From contig CAYSWB010000007.1 in assembly GCA_964434575.1 (NCBI GenBank), positions 7,564-71,563 of the forward strand: 64,000 nt of DNA, written 5' to 3'. Of the stretch, positions 41,601 through 51,600 are shown one piece after another (the stretch's first letter is position 1; every line of letters begins with the position of its first letter). The notes under the pieces were generated by a model that saw only the letters and a list, made by a program, of their open reading frames with translations, was not told the origin of the DNA and did no database searches. This stretch comes from DAORHV01 sp964434575. Its GTDB lineage: Bacteria > Patescibacteriota > Gracilibacteria > Peribacterales > Peribacteraceae. A program made the position numbers and the translations under genes.

Positions 41601-41900
41601 AGCTTCGTGTTCGAAGAGGACACCGGGCGCCCGCGCGTGCGGTTCGTGCCGGACAACGACGAACTGACCATGCCTGCCGGCAGCGAGATCGTGCTGACGG
41701 TGGATGCCACCGACGACGGCGGCATCGAGCGCGTGGAGTTCTTCATGGACGGACAACTGCTGACCGTGAAGCGCACCGCGCCGTACCAGCTGCAATACAC
41801 GCTGAAGGAATCCGTGGGCGACCACGTCATCCGCGCGGTGGCGCGCGACACGGCCGGCAACGAAGGTTCGGCCGAGCTGACGCTGACGATCGGGTTCTAG
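38685..41900 (+). CDS. Large class A penicillin-binding protein with C-terminal Ig-like domains
   Basis: 1071 aa. A cytoplasmic basic N-tail (about 1-82) and membrane anchor (about 87-108) precede the GT51 domain with IEDERFF (Glu157) and STLTQQFAGNAL. The transpeptidase has PGSSFK (Ser480, Lys483), SRN and KTGTSN. A C-terminal stretch of about 250 residues after the catalytic part holds two beta-sandwich Ig-like modules (LKEVKYFVDDKQVAVFTEAP and IERVEFFMDGQLLTVKRTAP), probably wall- or glycan-binding. It is a paralogue of the PBP at 13739. TAGACT lies 8 nt before the ATG, with TTGCGC 17 nt upstream of it. The convergent ABC gene's stop is 1 nt away. Confidence 0.95.
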   Translation: MANPGFSSRPIYGDEPSDDNRGETPLDEPRSTPPEGGFRRSPRLRQRASYRGGGTRTANALARVKGVVFKKRTKKEWKTIAVRTVAGGAAAAVLGLALLWITLPNIDDPSTLFASQSTAIVDRNGVELYRLFSEQDRTYIPGAEISNSVKQATIAIEDERFFSRGSCFDIIGFSRAVLSQVLPGALVRSGGSTLTQQFAGNALVGRERSLLRKIRELMLACKLEQKYDKDQLLELYLNWIPYGPTSYGIEQAARNYFGTGANSITLAQAAALASIPQRPSYFSPYGKNVRTQVSDQILERIISGEITTTAQIPDAGVRIGLIGQEVGSGATKVYVGGRADQVLKNMLDQKMISEEEHAKAVEDLKKMEFRRERENIRAPHFVLAVQKQAEELLGIDEALLQQGGFKITTTLDWNLQQVAEKVVADHAEDVTNRFGARNSALLSLSTKTREVLAYVGNTDFSDEEHEGKIDMVRAPRQPGSSFKAFTYLSAFEQGYGPGSVVYDLPTKFGVDEPQNFDGAFWGLMTMRSALGSSRNIPAIKAFFLGGGEEPLLSLAARMGVTTPTTQKAEFRKNTPDYDYGWPLSIGAAEVPLWEMTQGYATIADGGKFLPPVTILKITDSSGNIRYQHKPEAPQEVVDARVAAMVTSALSDVSVRPNEYWQTVLSVPGIQAAAKTGTSNKCLERDASGGCTLRRPESTWTMGYTPSLVTGVWVGNATSQSLFDKADGLTTAAPIWHEYMIGAHRKLTGVTTSFTMPPNITQPLLSKLSGQLANACTPVELRKSDLSLEERTPTAEDSACVLLKVDKVTGLLASPACPADAVEERAFFVPESEQPTRWPLWEQAVQEWGKKEMEKWNANETHSGSTLPLPLPPTAECDPALTPGRLEKPSVQLIIPSGGSSVPYPSFTPKANIVSRGKLKEVKYFVDDKQVAVFTEAPFNGPVRVPRSILEEGQHNMKVVVTDEYFNTAEDTSSFVFEEDTGRPRVRFVPDNDELTMPAGSEIVLTVDATDDGGIERVEFFMDGQLLTVKRTAPYQLQYTLKESVGDHVIRAVARDTAGNEGSAELTLTIGF

Positions 41901-41901
41901 G

Positions 41902-43668
41902 CTACGCCTGGGCGTGCTCGCGGCGGTTGTAGGCCTCCCAGAGGTCCTTCATGCGGCCGGGGGTCGTGATCAAGTCCTTGAACGTGCCGTGCTGCAGCAG
42001 GCGGCCCTGGTCGAACACGTAGACCTCCTCGAACAGCTCAAGCAGATGAAGTTTGTGGATGGACGAGACGACGCAGCGGTCGGCGAAGCGCTCCAACAGG
42101 TTCTTGTAGATCTTCAGCTCGTTGGTGGAGTCCACCGAACTGGTGGGCTCGTCGAGCAGGATGATGTCGCTCCGCTTCGCCGCGAAAAATCCGCGAGCCA
42201 GCGCCAGGCGCTGCTTCTCGCCGCCCGACAGGTTTACTCCCTTCTCGGCCGTGTTGGTCTTCAGTCCATTCGGCAGCTTCTCCAGCGTGCTCTCGAAGCA
42301 GGCCAGCCGGACGTCGTCCATGACTTCTGCGTTCGTCTGCTCGGTATCGAGCGTGATGTTGTACTCGATGGTGTTCTCGAAGATCTCCGGCTCCTGCGGG
42401 ATCAGCGTGACTTTGGAGCCCACGTCCTTTAGGCCGTGCTCCAGCGGTTTTCCATCACACAGCACATCTGCGCGGTCCGGCGAGTGCAAGCCGCGGATAA
42501 GCGTCATCAGCGTGGATTTGCCGCTGCCGCTCTCGCCGACGAACGCGATCTTGGCGCGGCGGCCGAGCGAAATCGACACGTCCTTCAGATGGTGCTCGCG
42601 CTTCTCTTCGTCCTTGTACGTGAAGTTCAGGTTCTTGATCTCGATGGTTTTCCAGTCCACCGGCAGATGACAGTGGCCGTGGTAGTCGGCGGCGGCGGTC
42701 TGCAAAATGGAATTCACCGACTTGAGGTCGGCGTACTGGTGCACGGTGCCGGAATACTTCCAGGCGAACGTGAAGAACGAGCCGCTGATCTTCTGCAGGT
42801 ACTCGTAGAGCATGAAGAACGTGCCGGCCAGCGGCACCACGCCCGCGCCGATGGTGGACCACGCGTACCAACCCAGCACCACGACCGTCATGGACGACAT
42901 GACGATGGTGGCCAGGAACCACTTCCACTCGTTCACGACGGCCTCTTTCCGAAACAACGGCAGGTAGTGGGTCATGCGCTGCCACAGTTCGCTCCGCGTG
43001 AGTTGTTCTAAGCGCAGCGTGATGACCGTGGTGATGTTGGAGATGTAATCGTGCAACGCGGACGCCACGAAGTGCTCCTTGGCGTTTTCCTGGTCGTACA
43101 GCGGAAGCAGGACCTTGTCGAACAGGAACACGAGCAAGAGCGACGTGCCCGCCACGACGACGGCGATGAGGGCGGCCTGCGGCATGATGAGCGCCAGCGC
43201 GACCACGGCCACGGCCGGACGCAGGAACATCTCGATGAGCTGGAACGTGTTCTCGGCGAAATCGTTCAGCGCACGGGTGGCCTTGGCGATGCGGCTGATG
43301 GTTTGTCCTGAGTGGTGCTGCTTGTGCCACTGCAGCGGCAGGCCGGCGATGGCGTTGTACAGGTGGTCCTTGAAGGCGTTGCGGGCATGGAACGCATTGA
43401 TGCGCTCGATGACCCGCGCCGGGCCGTGGAACACCCAAAAGGCGACGTTGATGCCCACGATCATGAGCAGGTACATGAAGATCTTCTGCAGTGAGTCGGG
43501 CGTGGTGGACGCCTCCTGCACGCTGTTGAGCACCATGCCGATGACGAACGGCTCGAACAGGTACACGATGTTCGCAGCCACGAGCATGAGCACGTACAGC
43601 ACGACGAGGTGCCTGCGTCCGGCGGAGTACCGCCAGGTTGCCGATGCGAGCGCGAAAAAGACCTTCAT
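41902..43668 (-). CDS. ABC exporter, fused membrane and ATPase domains
   Basis: 588 aa. The N-terminal part has six helices in ABC type-1 exporter arrangement (about 20-310). The ATPase domain (about 345-570) has Walker A GESGSGKS, the signature NLSGGEKQRLALARGF, Walker B IILLDEPTSSVD and the switch-region His in SSIHKL. It works as a homo- or heterodimer that exports lipids, peptides or drugs. An 18-bp palindrome (43674-43691) sits 6 nt before the ATG and probably controls it. It has no partner gene nearby. Confidence 0.93.
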   Translation of the reverse strand: MKVFFALASATWRYSAGRRHLVVLYVLMLVAANIVYLFEPFVIGMVLNSVQEASTTPDSLQKIFMYLLMIVGINVAFWVFHGPARVIERINAFHARNAFKDHLYNAIAGLPLQWHKQHHSGQTISRIAKATRALNDFAENTFQLIEMFLRPAVAVVALALIMPQAALIAVVVAGTSLLLVFLFDKVLLPLYDQENAKEHFVASALHDYISNITTVITLRLEQLTRSELWQRMTHYLPLFRKEAVVNEWKWFLATIVMSSMTVVVLGWYAWSTIGAGVVPLAGTFFMLYEYLQKISGSFFTFAWKYSGTVHQYADLKSVNSILQTAAADYHGHCHLPVDWKTIEIKNLNFTYKDEEKREHHLKDVSISLGRRAKIAFVGESGSGKSTLMTLIRGLHSPDRADVLCDGKPLEHGLKDVGSKVTLIPQEPEIFENTIEYNITLDTEQTNAEVMDDVRLACFESTLEKLPNGLKTNTAEKGVNLSGGEKQRLALARGFFAAKRSDIILLDEPTSSVDSTNELKIYKNLLERFADRCVVSSIHKLHLLELFEEVYVFDQGRLLQHGTFKDLITTPGRMKDLWEAYNRREHAQA

Positions 43669-43673
43669 GGAAT

Positions 43674-43691
43674 TACTTTAGACCTAAAGTA
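43674..43691. promoter_or_regulatory. 18-bp palindrome TACTTTAG-AC-CTAAAGTA before the ABC exporter
   Basis: Perfect 8-bp arms around a 2-nt centre, ending 6 nt before the ATG at 43668. It overlaps the likely -10 box (TATACT-like on the minus strand), so a bound repressor would block initiation. It shares the core TTTAG-NN-CTAAA with the palindrome upstream of the nitroreductase. Confidence 0.5.
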
Positions 43692-43784
43692 TATAGTAAC
43701 GAGAGCGGAATGCTAGTCCTGCCGCCACGATGCGGCAAATAGTCCGACGGATTTTTCGAAGAAAGATGACTGCGAGGGGCCGGG

Positions 43785-43862
43785 AAACAGGAGAGACAGG
43801 TGAGTCAGGGGAACACAAAAATCCTCTGTCTCCCCTGTTTCACCTGACTCCCGTGATTCCCA
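43785..43862. repeat. Dispersed palindromic repeat, copy 2
   Basis: The block contains ACAGGTGAGTCAGGGGA (43796-43812), identical to copy 1, and on the opposite strand CAGGTGAAACAG (43846-43835) and related units. The two arms form a large imperfect hairpin. It lies just past the yebC stop codon. Confidence 0.65.
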
Positions 43863-43875
43863 TCGTCGCCAGCCG

Positions 43876-44622
43876 CTAACCCTGAACTCTCGCATTCGTA
43901 TGGATTTCCGACACATCATCATCTTCTTCCAGGATGGCGATGAGCGCGTCGATCTTCTGCATGGTGGCGGCATCCACGTCGGCGTGCTGCTTGGGGACGA
44001 ACTGCAATCCGGCGGATTCGATGTTCATGCCCTTCGTCTTCAGGAAATCGCGTACTTTTGGCCAACCGGCGACGTCGGTGACCACCTGCAGATGCGCGCC
44101 GTCGGACGAAAAATCCTCGGCGCCGTGATCGATGAGTTCCAACTCCAGGTTCTCCAGCGCAGCGGCGTCCGGAAACGCGCCGCCTTCGGGGGCGCCCGCC
44201 ACCACCACTCCCTTGCGGTCGAACATCCACATGACGGAGCCGTTGCTGGCGAACCGTCCGCCATTTTTATCCAGCAGCATCTTCACGTTGGAGAGCGTGC
44301 GGTTCTTGTTGTCGGTGAGCGTCTCCAGAATCAGCGCGGCGCCGCCCGGACCGTACGCCTCGTAGACCGTTTCCTGCATCGCCTCCCCTTTCAGGGCGCC
44401 GGTACCTTTGGCAATGGCGCGGTCGATGTTGGCGTTCGGCACGCTTTCGGCTTTGGCAGAATCGATGAGCGAGCGCAAACGGACGTTCGACGAAGGATCG
44501 CCGCCGCCCTCACGCGACGCGATTTCGATCAGGCGGGCGTACTTGGTGTACACCTTGCCGCGCTTGGCGTCCTGCGCGCCTTTGCGAACCCGGATATTTG
44601 CCCACTTTGAATGGCCGGACAT
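43876..44622 (-). CDS. yebC: YebC/PmpR-family regulator or translation factor
   Basis: 248 aa, standard length. It begins SGHSKWANIRVRKGAQDAKRGKVYTKYARLI, the hallmark of the family. Then come YEAYGPGGAALILETLTDNKNRT and NGSVMWMFDRKGVV. Members bind DNA, and recent work on relatives points to a role in resolving ribosome stalls. TACAAT lies 6 nt before the ATG, a leaderless-type start. The transglutaminase-like gene is 24 nt upstream on the same strand. Confidence 0.95.
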   Translation of the reverse strand: MSGHSKWANIRVRKGAQDAKRGKVYTKYARLIEIASREGGGDPSSNVRLRSLIDSAKAESVPNANIDRAIAKGTGALKGEAMQETVYEAYGPGGAALILETLTDNKNRTLSNVKMLLDKNGGRFASNGSVMWMFDRKGVVVAGAPEGGAFPDAAALENLELELIDHGAEDFSSDGAHLQVVTDVAGWPKVRDFLKTKGMNIESAGLQFVPKQHADVDAATMQKIDALIAILEEDDDVSEIHTNARVQG

Positions 44623-44646
44623 GACCGGATTGTAGCACGGGCATTC

Positions 44647-45273
44647 TTAGCCGGTCGTTTCATCGGTCAGGGACGTCATCAGGCGCAGGTACCTTACGCA
44701 TGCGGCCGCAGAAATGCCGGCGGGCAACGGCAGATCGTCCTGCGGCGGGAGAGCTTCCAGTGCATTGAGCGTCAGCTCATGGATACTGGTTGCTGGTTGG
44801 TCACCACGGCGATACGGCACGAACGCCGAGCGAGCCAGAAAATCCTCTTCGGTCTCGATAACAAGTTTGCTCTCGCCGGTAGGAGGAGCCCCGTCTATGA
44901 CAACGCGCTGACCCTCCCGGCCCACCGCTGTCCAGTAATGATACGGCATTACGGTTTCTGTACCGGTTGCTGGACGGGGCAACGCGTACACCGACGCAAT
45001 GGGTACTGGGAGTTCCAGCTTGCGCACGGCGTGCCGCACCGCACTCATACTGAAGCCACACGAACCGCTCTTCGGCGCCTTGCTGGCAGGCTTATAAATA
45101 TCACGTCGCCACACTGCTGCGATTTCAGCGTTGAAGGTCGTGCGAAGTGCCGTCAGCGCACGCAAAAAGCGTGCTTCTTTTGGCTCTAAATGATTCCTCA
45201 AGACCCGCAATAAATCTGCCTGTGAAAAGCTGCCACAATCAAGCGTACTGCGCTGGGGTGCGGGGCACGTCAT
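44647..45273 (-). CDS. Transglutaminase-like cysteine peptidase candidate, paralogue A
   Basis: 208 aa. It aligns along its length with the product of 54004-54633. Both share SFSQADLLR, a Pro-Lys/Arg-Glu-x-x-FLxAL element, GxCGF, YHxW-AVG, QRVxIDGAxP and FxPYRRGxQP. The conserved Cys72, His112 and Asp127 are spaced like the Cys/His/Asp triad of transglutaminase-like proteins (about 40, then 15 residues). I infer a papain-fold cysteine enzyme, but the fold is not proven. No signal peptide. TATAAT sits 7 nt before the ATG in an AT-rich island. It lies downstream of the giant calpain-like gene, on the same strand. Confidence 0.7.
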   Translation of the reverse strand: MTCPAPQRSTLDCGSFSQADLLRVLRNHLEPKEARFLRALTALRTTFNAEIAAVWRRDIYKPASKAPKSGSCGFSMSAVRHAVRKLELPVPIASVYALPRPATGTETVMPYHYWTAVGREGQRVVIDGAPPTGESKLVIETEEDFLARSAFVPYRRGDQPATSIHELTLNALEALPPQDDLPLPAGISAAACVRYLRLMTSLTDETTG

Positions 45274-45310
45274 ATATTATATTATAAAATATATTTTATA
45301 AATAGCAAGT
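45274..45310 (-). promoter_or_regulatory. AT-rich leaderless-type promoter island
   Basis: About 37 bp, almost only A and T. On the minus strand TATAAT (45286-45281) ends 7 nt before the ATG at 45273. It resembles the islands at 9686-9718 and 54634-54670, so the peptidase paralogue is probably transcribed on its own. Confidence 0.5.
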
Positions 45311-45389
45311 ATCAATAAATCGCTTTTGGGCGCCATCCACGCGCCAGGCGGTTAACGACCCCGAGGGAATACAGGGAGTGGTTGTGTGC

Positions 45390-45659
45390 TTACACTTTCT
45401 GGAACTGCATGCCGAGCACGTCGCCTTTCGCATCGGCGGTCACGGTCGCCCCCAGAAAACCGAAGTTGTGAACAAGCAGCATCCGGTAGGTGCCGATGGC
45501 GCCATCAACGGCATCCAGCGAAGCGGTATCAGCGCTGACCTCGGCCGTGACGGCTACGGAATTGAATGTCGTCCGGCAAAACTCCGTGCCGGCTTTGGCA
45601 ATGGAGTCGCCATGGAGCGCGAGGAGGTCTTTGGCAGATGGCGGCAAGGAAGGCTTCAT
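45390..45659 (-). CDS. Small protein downstream of the giant gene, unknown
   Basis: 89 aa from KPSLPPSAKDLLALHGD. It has a helical N-terminal third, one cysteine (GTEFCRTTF), then a beta-rich part (TYRMLLVHNFGFLGATVTADAKG). No family is recognised. It starts 12 nt after the stop of the giant calpain-like gene and is likely the last gene of its operon. It could be an inhibitor or immunity partner of the protease, which is only a guess from position. Confidence 0.6.
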   Translation of the reverse strand: MKPSLPPSAKDLLALHGDSIAKAGTEFCRTTFNSVAVTAEVSADTASLDAVDGAIGTYRMLLVHNFGFLGATVTADAKGDVLGMQFQKV

Positions 45660-45671
45660 GGGCAAGTGGGA

Positions 45672-48600
45672 TTATTTCAAAAGGCGGCGCATGTCGACCG
45701 TCACGTAGCTGATGTCCGAGAAGGTTTCCAGGAAGGCGTTGTACCGCAGCGTGATGGGCTTGGATGTATCGTGCGGGTTTACGACGGTCACGGTCTTGGC
45801 GACGTTATCCACCGATTCGATGGAATACGCATGGGTAAAGTGAATGCGCACGTCGTTGCCCTGAACGTCTTTGACCGTGTACGTGAAGGTATCGTTGCGC
45901 AAGCGCGGCGTATTTGCCGTGGCGAAGTGCTTTTCCACCGAGAAGGAGTTCAGGAAATCCAGCGCTTTCTGCTTTGAGTGAATCTCACCCTGGCTGATGG
46001 GACGGGCGTTTGCCGCGTCGCCGACGATATGGCCGGCTTCTCCGCTGTCAAAACCAAGCAGGCGTTGGATGGCCTCATGACCCAGGCCGCCGGTCGACGC
46101 CTTGCGGTTCACTTGCCCTCTTCCGTCGCGGCCATGCACGGAAAGGGTATACGCCGCCTCCAGTACTTGGAAACCCACCGGCCCGTTCAGGCCGAAATAC
46201 GCATGCGCGACCGTATGCTGGGCGAGTTGCAGGTCTCCGTCGTTCACCCGGACGATTTTCGAGCCCGGACCGCCGCCGAGCGGCACGCGAACGTCGTACC
46301 CCACCGTGAACTTCTGGCGGATGGTGCGCCCCCTGTTGTTGGGATCCGGCACGTCGAGCTCCTCGATGATCGGCGTAACGGCGGACCGCACGAGGATTTC
46401 AAAATGCGGCGACTGGCGCAGCGAGTGCAGCGAGGCGACCAGGTAGCAGTTCCCCACGTTCTGCTGGGAAAAATCGCTGTCCGGAGGGAAGAGGTGCTGG
46501 AATGTCGACCGGTTGAGCGGCAGCTTTCCACCCTCGAGCAGATCCAGTTTTTTGCGGAAAAACTCGCTTTCCGGTGCCTCGCGCAGGGCCGGAATGCGCT
46601 CGCGCAGATCCTGCGGGCTGAACATGCGTTCCGCATCGTACGGAAGCGTGCGCCGCGTGGTGGGGTTGTATGCCTCCAGCTGACCGGAAGCCGTCCGGCG
46701 CACGATCCAGCCTTGTTCCAAGCTCGCGGGCGACGTGGATGTTTTTGGGGTGAGCAGCAGTATCGCCTCGCCGTTTCGCGGAACGCGCCGCAACGCGGGG
46801 GCCACATAGCCGGTCTCGATGTAGGCGTTTTCGTCATTCAGGGGCAAAAGAATGTTCTTCAGGTCTTTGTACGGGACTCTGCTGATTCGAATCCGCGGAG
46901 AATCCGGATCGTAATGCACCGTCACCTTGCCGTCGGGGCCCATGGACGAGATCAAGACCGTGTCGCCCTTCGCATCCTGCGCCGCCGTGCCGATGGGAGG
47001 AACGACGAGTCGCTCTCCAGGCTTCAATCCGGTGTTGCGCTGCCAATCGCGCACGAGTTGGAGATCGATCCGGTAGAGAACGCCTGACGCATCTTTCACG
47101 ATCGCAATATTGGGCTGGGCGGGGTCCACGGAGTCCAGCTTCAGTTCTTGCTGCGTTCCATCGACATTCGGGCGGATGATGAGCGTCTGCCCCGGCTTTA
47201 CCTGTATGCCGTTGATGTCCACCGCGCCCGGCACGGCCTCCCGCACCGGCTGCACACGGCCGTTGGCGTCCAGCTGCGCGACATCCAGATGGAAATTCCG
47301 GTACTCGGTCTTGCCGTCCACAACGCGCTTGAACCGGCCCTTGGGCCTTCCTCCGCTGCCGTCTTCGGCGGGGCAGACGTACCGCCATTCTTCCACGGCA
47401 CCGCCGCTGCGGCGCATGCGGTACAGGTTGTCTTGGACGAAGTCCGAATGGTCCGGCAGCGCATCGGCCAGCGGCAGCGGATCGTCCGGCGGCGCGCGGC
47501 GCACTTTGCTGATGGGGAATCCTGAAGGATCTTCGTTCGTATCGACGCTGGTGAATTTGGGCGCGCCGCCGATGTCGCCGCCCACGTATTTCCAGCGCTC
47601 CACTTTGCCACTGCTTCGCGTGATCAAGTACACGGTACCCTCGCGCAAGTCGGTCAGCGCCAACGGCGCTTCCGGCGCGGCCGGCTGTTCCTTGAACAAC
47701 AGACGGCCGGCGATGACCTGGTCGCGCGTAAACCTTGCCCTTTCTCCGGTGCGGGTGTTTTTCATCAGGAGATCGCCCTTCTCATCGATGTCACCATCGA
47801 ACGTGTAGACGGCGTCGCCGATCCGGACTTCCCTGCCGAGAACCACGTCCTGCTCCGCCCGGCGCTCCTGCTTCGAGAGCTTCTTGGGGGCGGCTGCGGG
47901 GTTCGCCTCGGCTTGTATGGCAACCTTCGCGGCGGCAATGGCCTCGGCGATGGGTATGCGGCGCTGTTCGCCGTCGCTCTTGCGCTTCATGACATACGTG
48001 TCGGGCTCATTCCTGCTGAGGCGGACGTAGACGTACGTTTCGCCGCGAATCTCCACCGGCAACCCCGCCGCGATGCGCTTGGCGGCGGCATCGTCCGTGA
48101 CCGATCCCGGAGCAGCGTCCGGGCTGCTTGGCGCAGCCAGGGCCGCGCGCGCCGCGTCCACCACTTCGGCCTGCGTGAACGTTTTCACAAGACCCGTCTT
48201 GGTGTCCTCCATCGCGAACTTCCCCCTGCTCGGCTCCCCGGCGAAGACGTATTCACGTCCATCGATCTTCACCTTCAGTCCCTGCTCCAACTTTGTAAGC
48301 ACCGTGAGTTCCGGAATGTCTTTGCCGGCGGCAGGCGGCCGCACTTCGTCGTACCCCACCTCGGCATGCACGGCGTCGTAGACTTTGGATTTCGACACGT
48401 ACACTTCCACTTGCGTGGTTGTATTGCGCATGACAAACGAGTCCGGTTGGCTGGAGCTCTCGCGCACGAACACGAACGTCCCGGTCGCGTTCGGAAGCGC
48501 CAGCGTCACCGTTCCGCCCCTCCTGAGATAGTCGCTCACGAATGCGTTCCCTCCGTCTCTTGGCGCCGCATAGTTTTTGTCGCCCACGATTTCATTGAGC

Positions 48601-51600
48601 GAGAGGGAGGCCTCGGCGCGCACGCCGTTCACGTCCAACGAGAACACGTACTTGCCGTCCTGCACGCGCACGAACGTGGCGACTCGCAGCTTTCCGGCCG
48701 GCGTGCGAATGGTGTATTCCTGGCCGGGAACGATCCTGCGGGCATCGAAGGCATCACTCCTGCCGCACACGGCAGCGTCCAGGAGCAGCTGCGCATTGGC
48801 CCTGCCGAATACCGGCAGCAGAATGCGCGCCTTGCCGAACATCTGTGCCCCGGTGAGATTATCGATCACGCCGGGGGCATTGTGCGCATCGAGCAGCGCC
48901 TTGCGCTCGGTATCGTTGAGCGTGCGTCCGATGAGCGCTTCGGCGATGAGCACGCGTGTCGCGTCGTCGACGTCGTTCTGAATCAGGAACTCCTTCAGCG
49001 CGGCCATTTGGCCGGGGTCGGCCTTCGCGGCGGCAGCCAGCTTGACGCCTTCGGCGCGCGTTTCGGGCCGGGTTTCTGGCGTCACGCTGGCCCCGGCGGT
49101 ATCCGGAACCAGGACGATCGTACGGCCGTCGAGCTCCACCGTGATCGTGCCGCTTACGTCGACGCTGACATTGCCGCCTTCCATGGTCGCCCATGCGACG
49201 ACATCCGCCACGGCTTTCGTGGGATCGCCATTGGTCTGGTACTCGAACGTGGGCATCACGCGCGCCTGGGGATTGCCGGGCGTCTTGGGCTTGAAGTTCT
49301 GCCCCGCGATGATGAACAGGACCGACCAGTCTCCGACCACGTCCTGCATTTTCTCTTCACCGACTTCCTGGGCGGTTTCCAGCACCCAGCTGCGCAGGAA
49401 TTGCTTGGTGGTCACGCCTTTCGTCGCCTGCTGCTCGATCTTGCCGAAGTACGTGAAAATGCGGTTCACCACGGGCGAGCGCGTCGCGAGGCCCTGCATG
49501 ATCTTGGAATTGGCGAGCAGGGTCAGGCTCTTGCCGATGACCGCTCCGGCTCCGGCGAAAGCAAGCGACGTGGCGAACTGCTCGGCGAACTGCTGGGCCA
49601 GCGGCTCGATGAAATGCTTCAGCGCGTCGACATGCTCCTCTCGACCCGTTTCCGGATTGAAGATTTTTTCGTCTTTGATCACGGCGCGGGCGAAGGCGCC
49701 GGTGCGGGACCTTGCGCGGTACGTCACTTTGCCGCTGCGGACATCCTCGTCGAATTCCTGATGCAGCTGGAAGCGCGCCTCGCTCACGACCTCGGACGTG
49801 AGCACGCCGGCGGTGGCCGAAATGGCCGCGATGGCGAGAGGAGACGTGATGCCAAGCGTGAAGACCGACACGACGATGGCGAGCACCACGATGGCGACCG
49901 TGATGATGAGCACGATGTTCTCCTCGAGCCACGTCCAGAACGTGCTGACGTCATACGAGGATTTGTCGACGATGTTGGCGCAGAACACCTCCAGGTCGGG
50001 CTTGCTGAGCATGGCCTCCAGGTCTTCCAGCGCCTTGATGCGTTTGTCGATCTCCTGATCCAGCGCGGTCTTGTCCACTCCGGTGTTCACGCGGCGCAAT
50101 TCCTGCAACCGGCCTTTCGCTTTGTTCACGTTGGTGCGCAGCGTGGGGTCGCGCAGCACGCCCAGCACGCTCGTCGCCTCCTGGCGCATCAGGTCGACCA
50201 GACTCTGCCGCCTGGTGCCGTCCTTGCCTGCTTCGAACAGGCTCTGCATCAGGTTCAGCGAGCCTTGGATCTTGCCCGCGTCCGCAGTGATGCCGCGCAC
50301 GGCCGGATCGGAATCGATGACGCGCAACACGTCGCGGGAGTCTTCCACGTTGCGCTTTTCCACGTCGTCAACCGATGCGAACCGGATGTTCCTGGCCGTG
50401 ACGAACACGCTGTACGACGCCAGTTTGTTTTCGGGTTCGCTCGGGTTCGGCTCGCCCACCACCTGCAGCGCCGACCGGCCGTTCATGCCGCCTTCGATGC
50501 CGGACAATTGTTGATTGATTGTATTGATGGCGACGCGCCCGCCATCCGGGGGCGTGGAGTACCGCACGTCGACGCCGTGCAAGCCGCGGTTGGAACCCAA
50601 AACGTTCCTCGGATCGTCGAAGTTCTTGCCGTCGCGTTCCGTTTCGCGGCAGAGCCAGACGCCGTCGGTGCTCGAGAATACGTACTCCACCGTCAGTCCG
50701 CCGCTCTTCACGCGTACCCGGGTGTCGAAATCGATCGGCGAATCGGTCCGGTCCCAGTTCCGCTGGATGGATACTTCGCCGCCGCTTTTGGTCAGCACCT
50801 CCAGACCGCGGCGTTCCACTTCGCGCATTTCTTCCACGCTGCGCCCGATGCGCACGAACGCCAGGTCATCGGCCTTCAGCGTGTCGAACGTGGTGACAAG
50901 CTGTTGGTAGCGCGGCGGCGTGCGCAGGTCGTTGCTGGGCACGCGGATCACGTTGCCGAACGTCGGCTTCGACGGCTGGCGGCGCAACACGGCGGTGAAG
51001 CCTCGCGGGGCACCCCCCAGCTTCATGATGAAACTCTCGTCAAACGCGACCAGGTGCTCTTTGCCCTGGACGCCGACCTTGTACAGCGGCGTCCCGCGGA
51101 ACCCGATGGTCCGGCTGGTGGTCAGCTCAACCGGCACGCTCTGGCCCTCGTACCGGCCCGAGTACGAGTCGTACTCCGCGACCGTGAACGACGTATCGGC
51201 GAACTGCCGGCGCTCGAACAACTCGCGGTTGTCGGCCGCCTGGTAGCTGCCGAGTTCCGGGCCGGCCTCGCGCGCCTCGCGGCGCCGGCGGACTTCCGGG
51301 TCGCTGCGTTCCACGAGACCGCGGCAGATGGCATTGAGCGCCTTGCGCTCGCCTTCCGGAATGGCCGGGTCGGTGAACCAATTGCCGTCCGGGTACCCGA
51401 CGCGATACGACGGCTTTTCTTGGTTGAAGTGCCATTCGCCGCCAATGCCGCACGAGAACGTGCCTTTCACCGTCGCGGTCTCCACGGAATACAGAGCGAA
51501 AAAGTCATTGGCGCCGTCACCGACGCGCTTGACCGTCACGCCGTTCTGGCCGTTCTGCGACAGCAGGAATTCCTTGGCCTGCTTGGTGAATTTCTCGCGC

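Noticed and set aside
38703..41825. 1040-aa minus-strand frame
   Set aside because: Antisense to the PBP gene, which has full catalytic motifs; the reverse frame has none.
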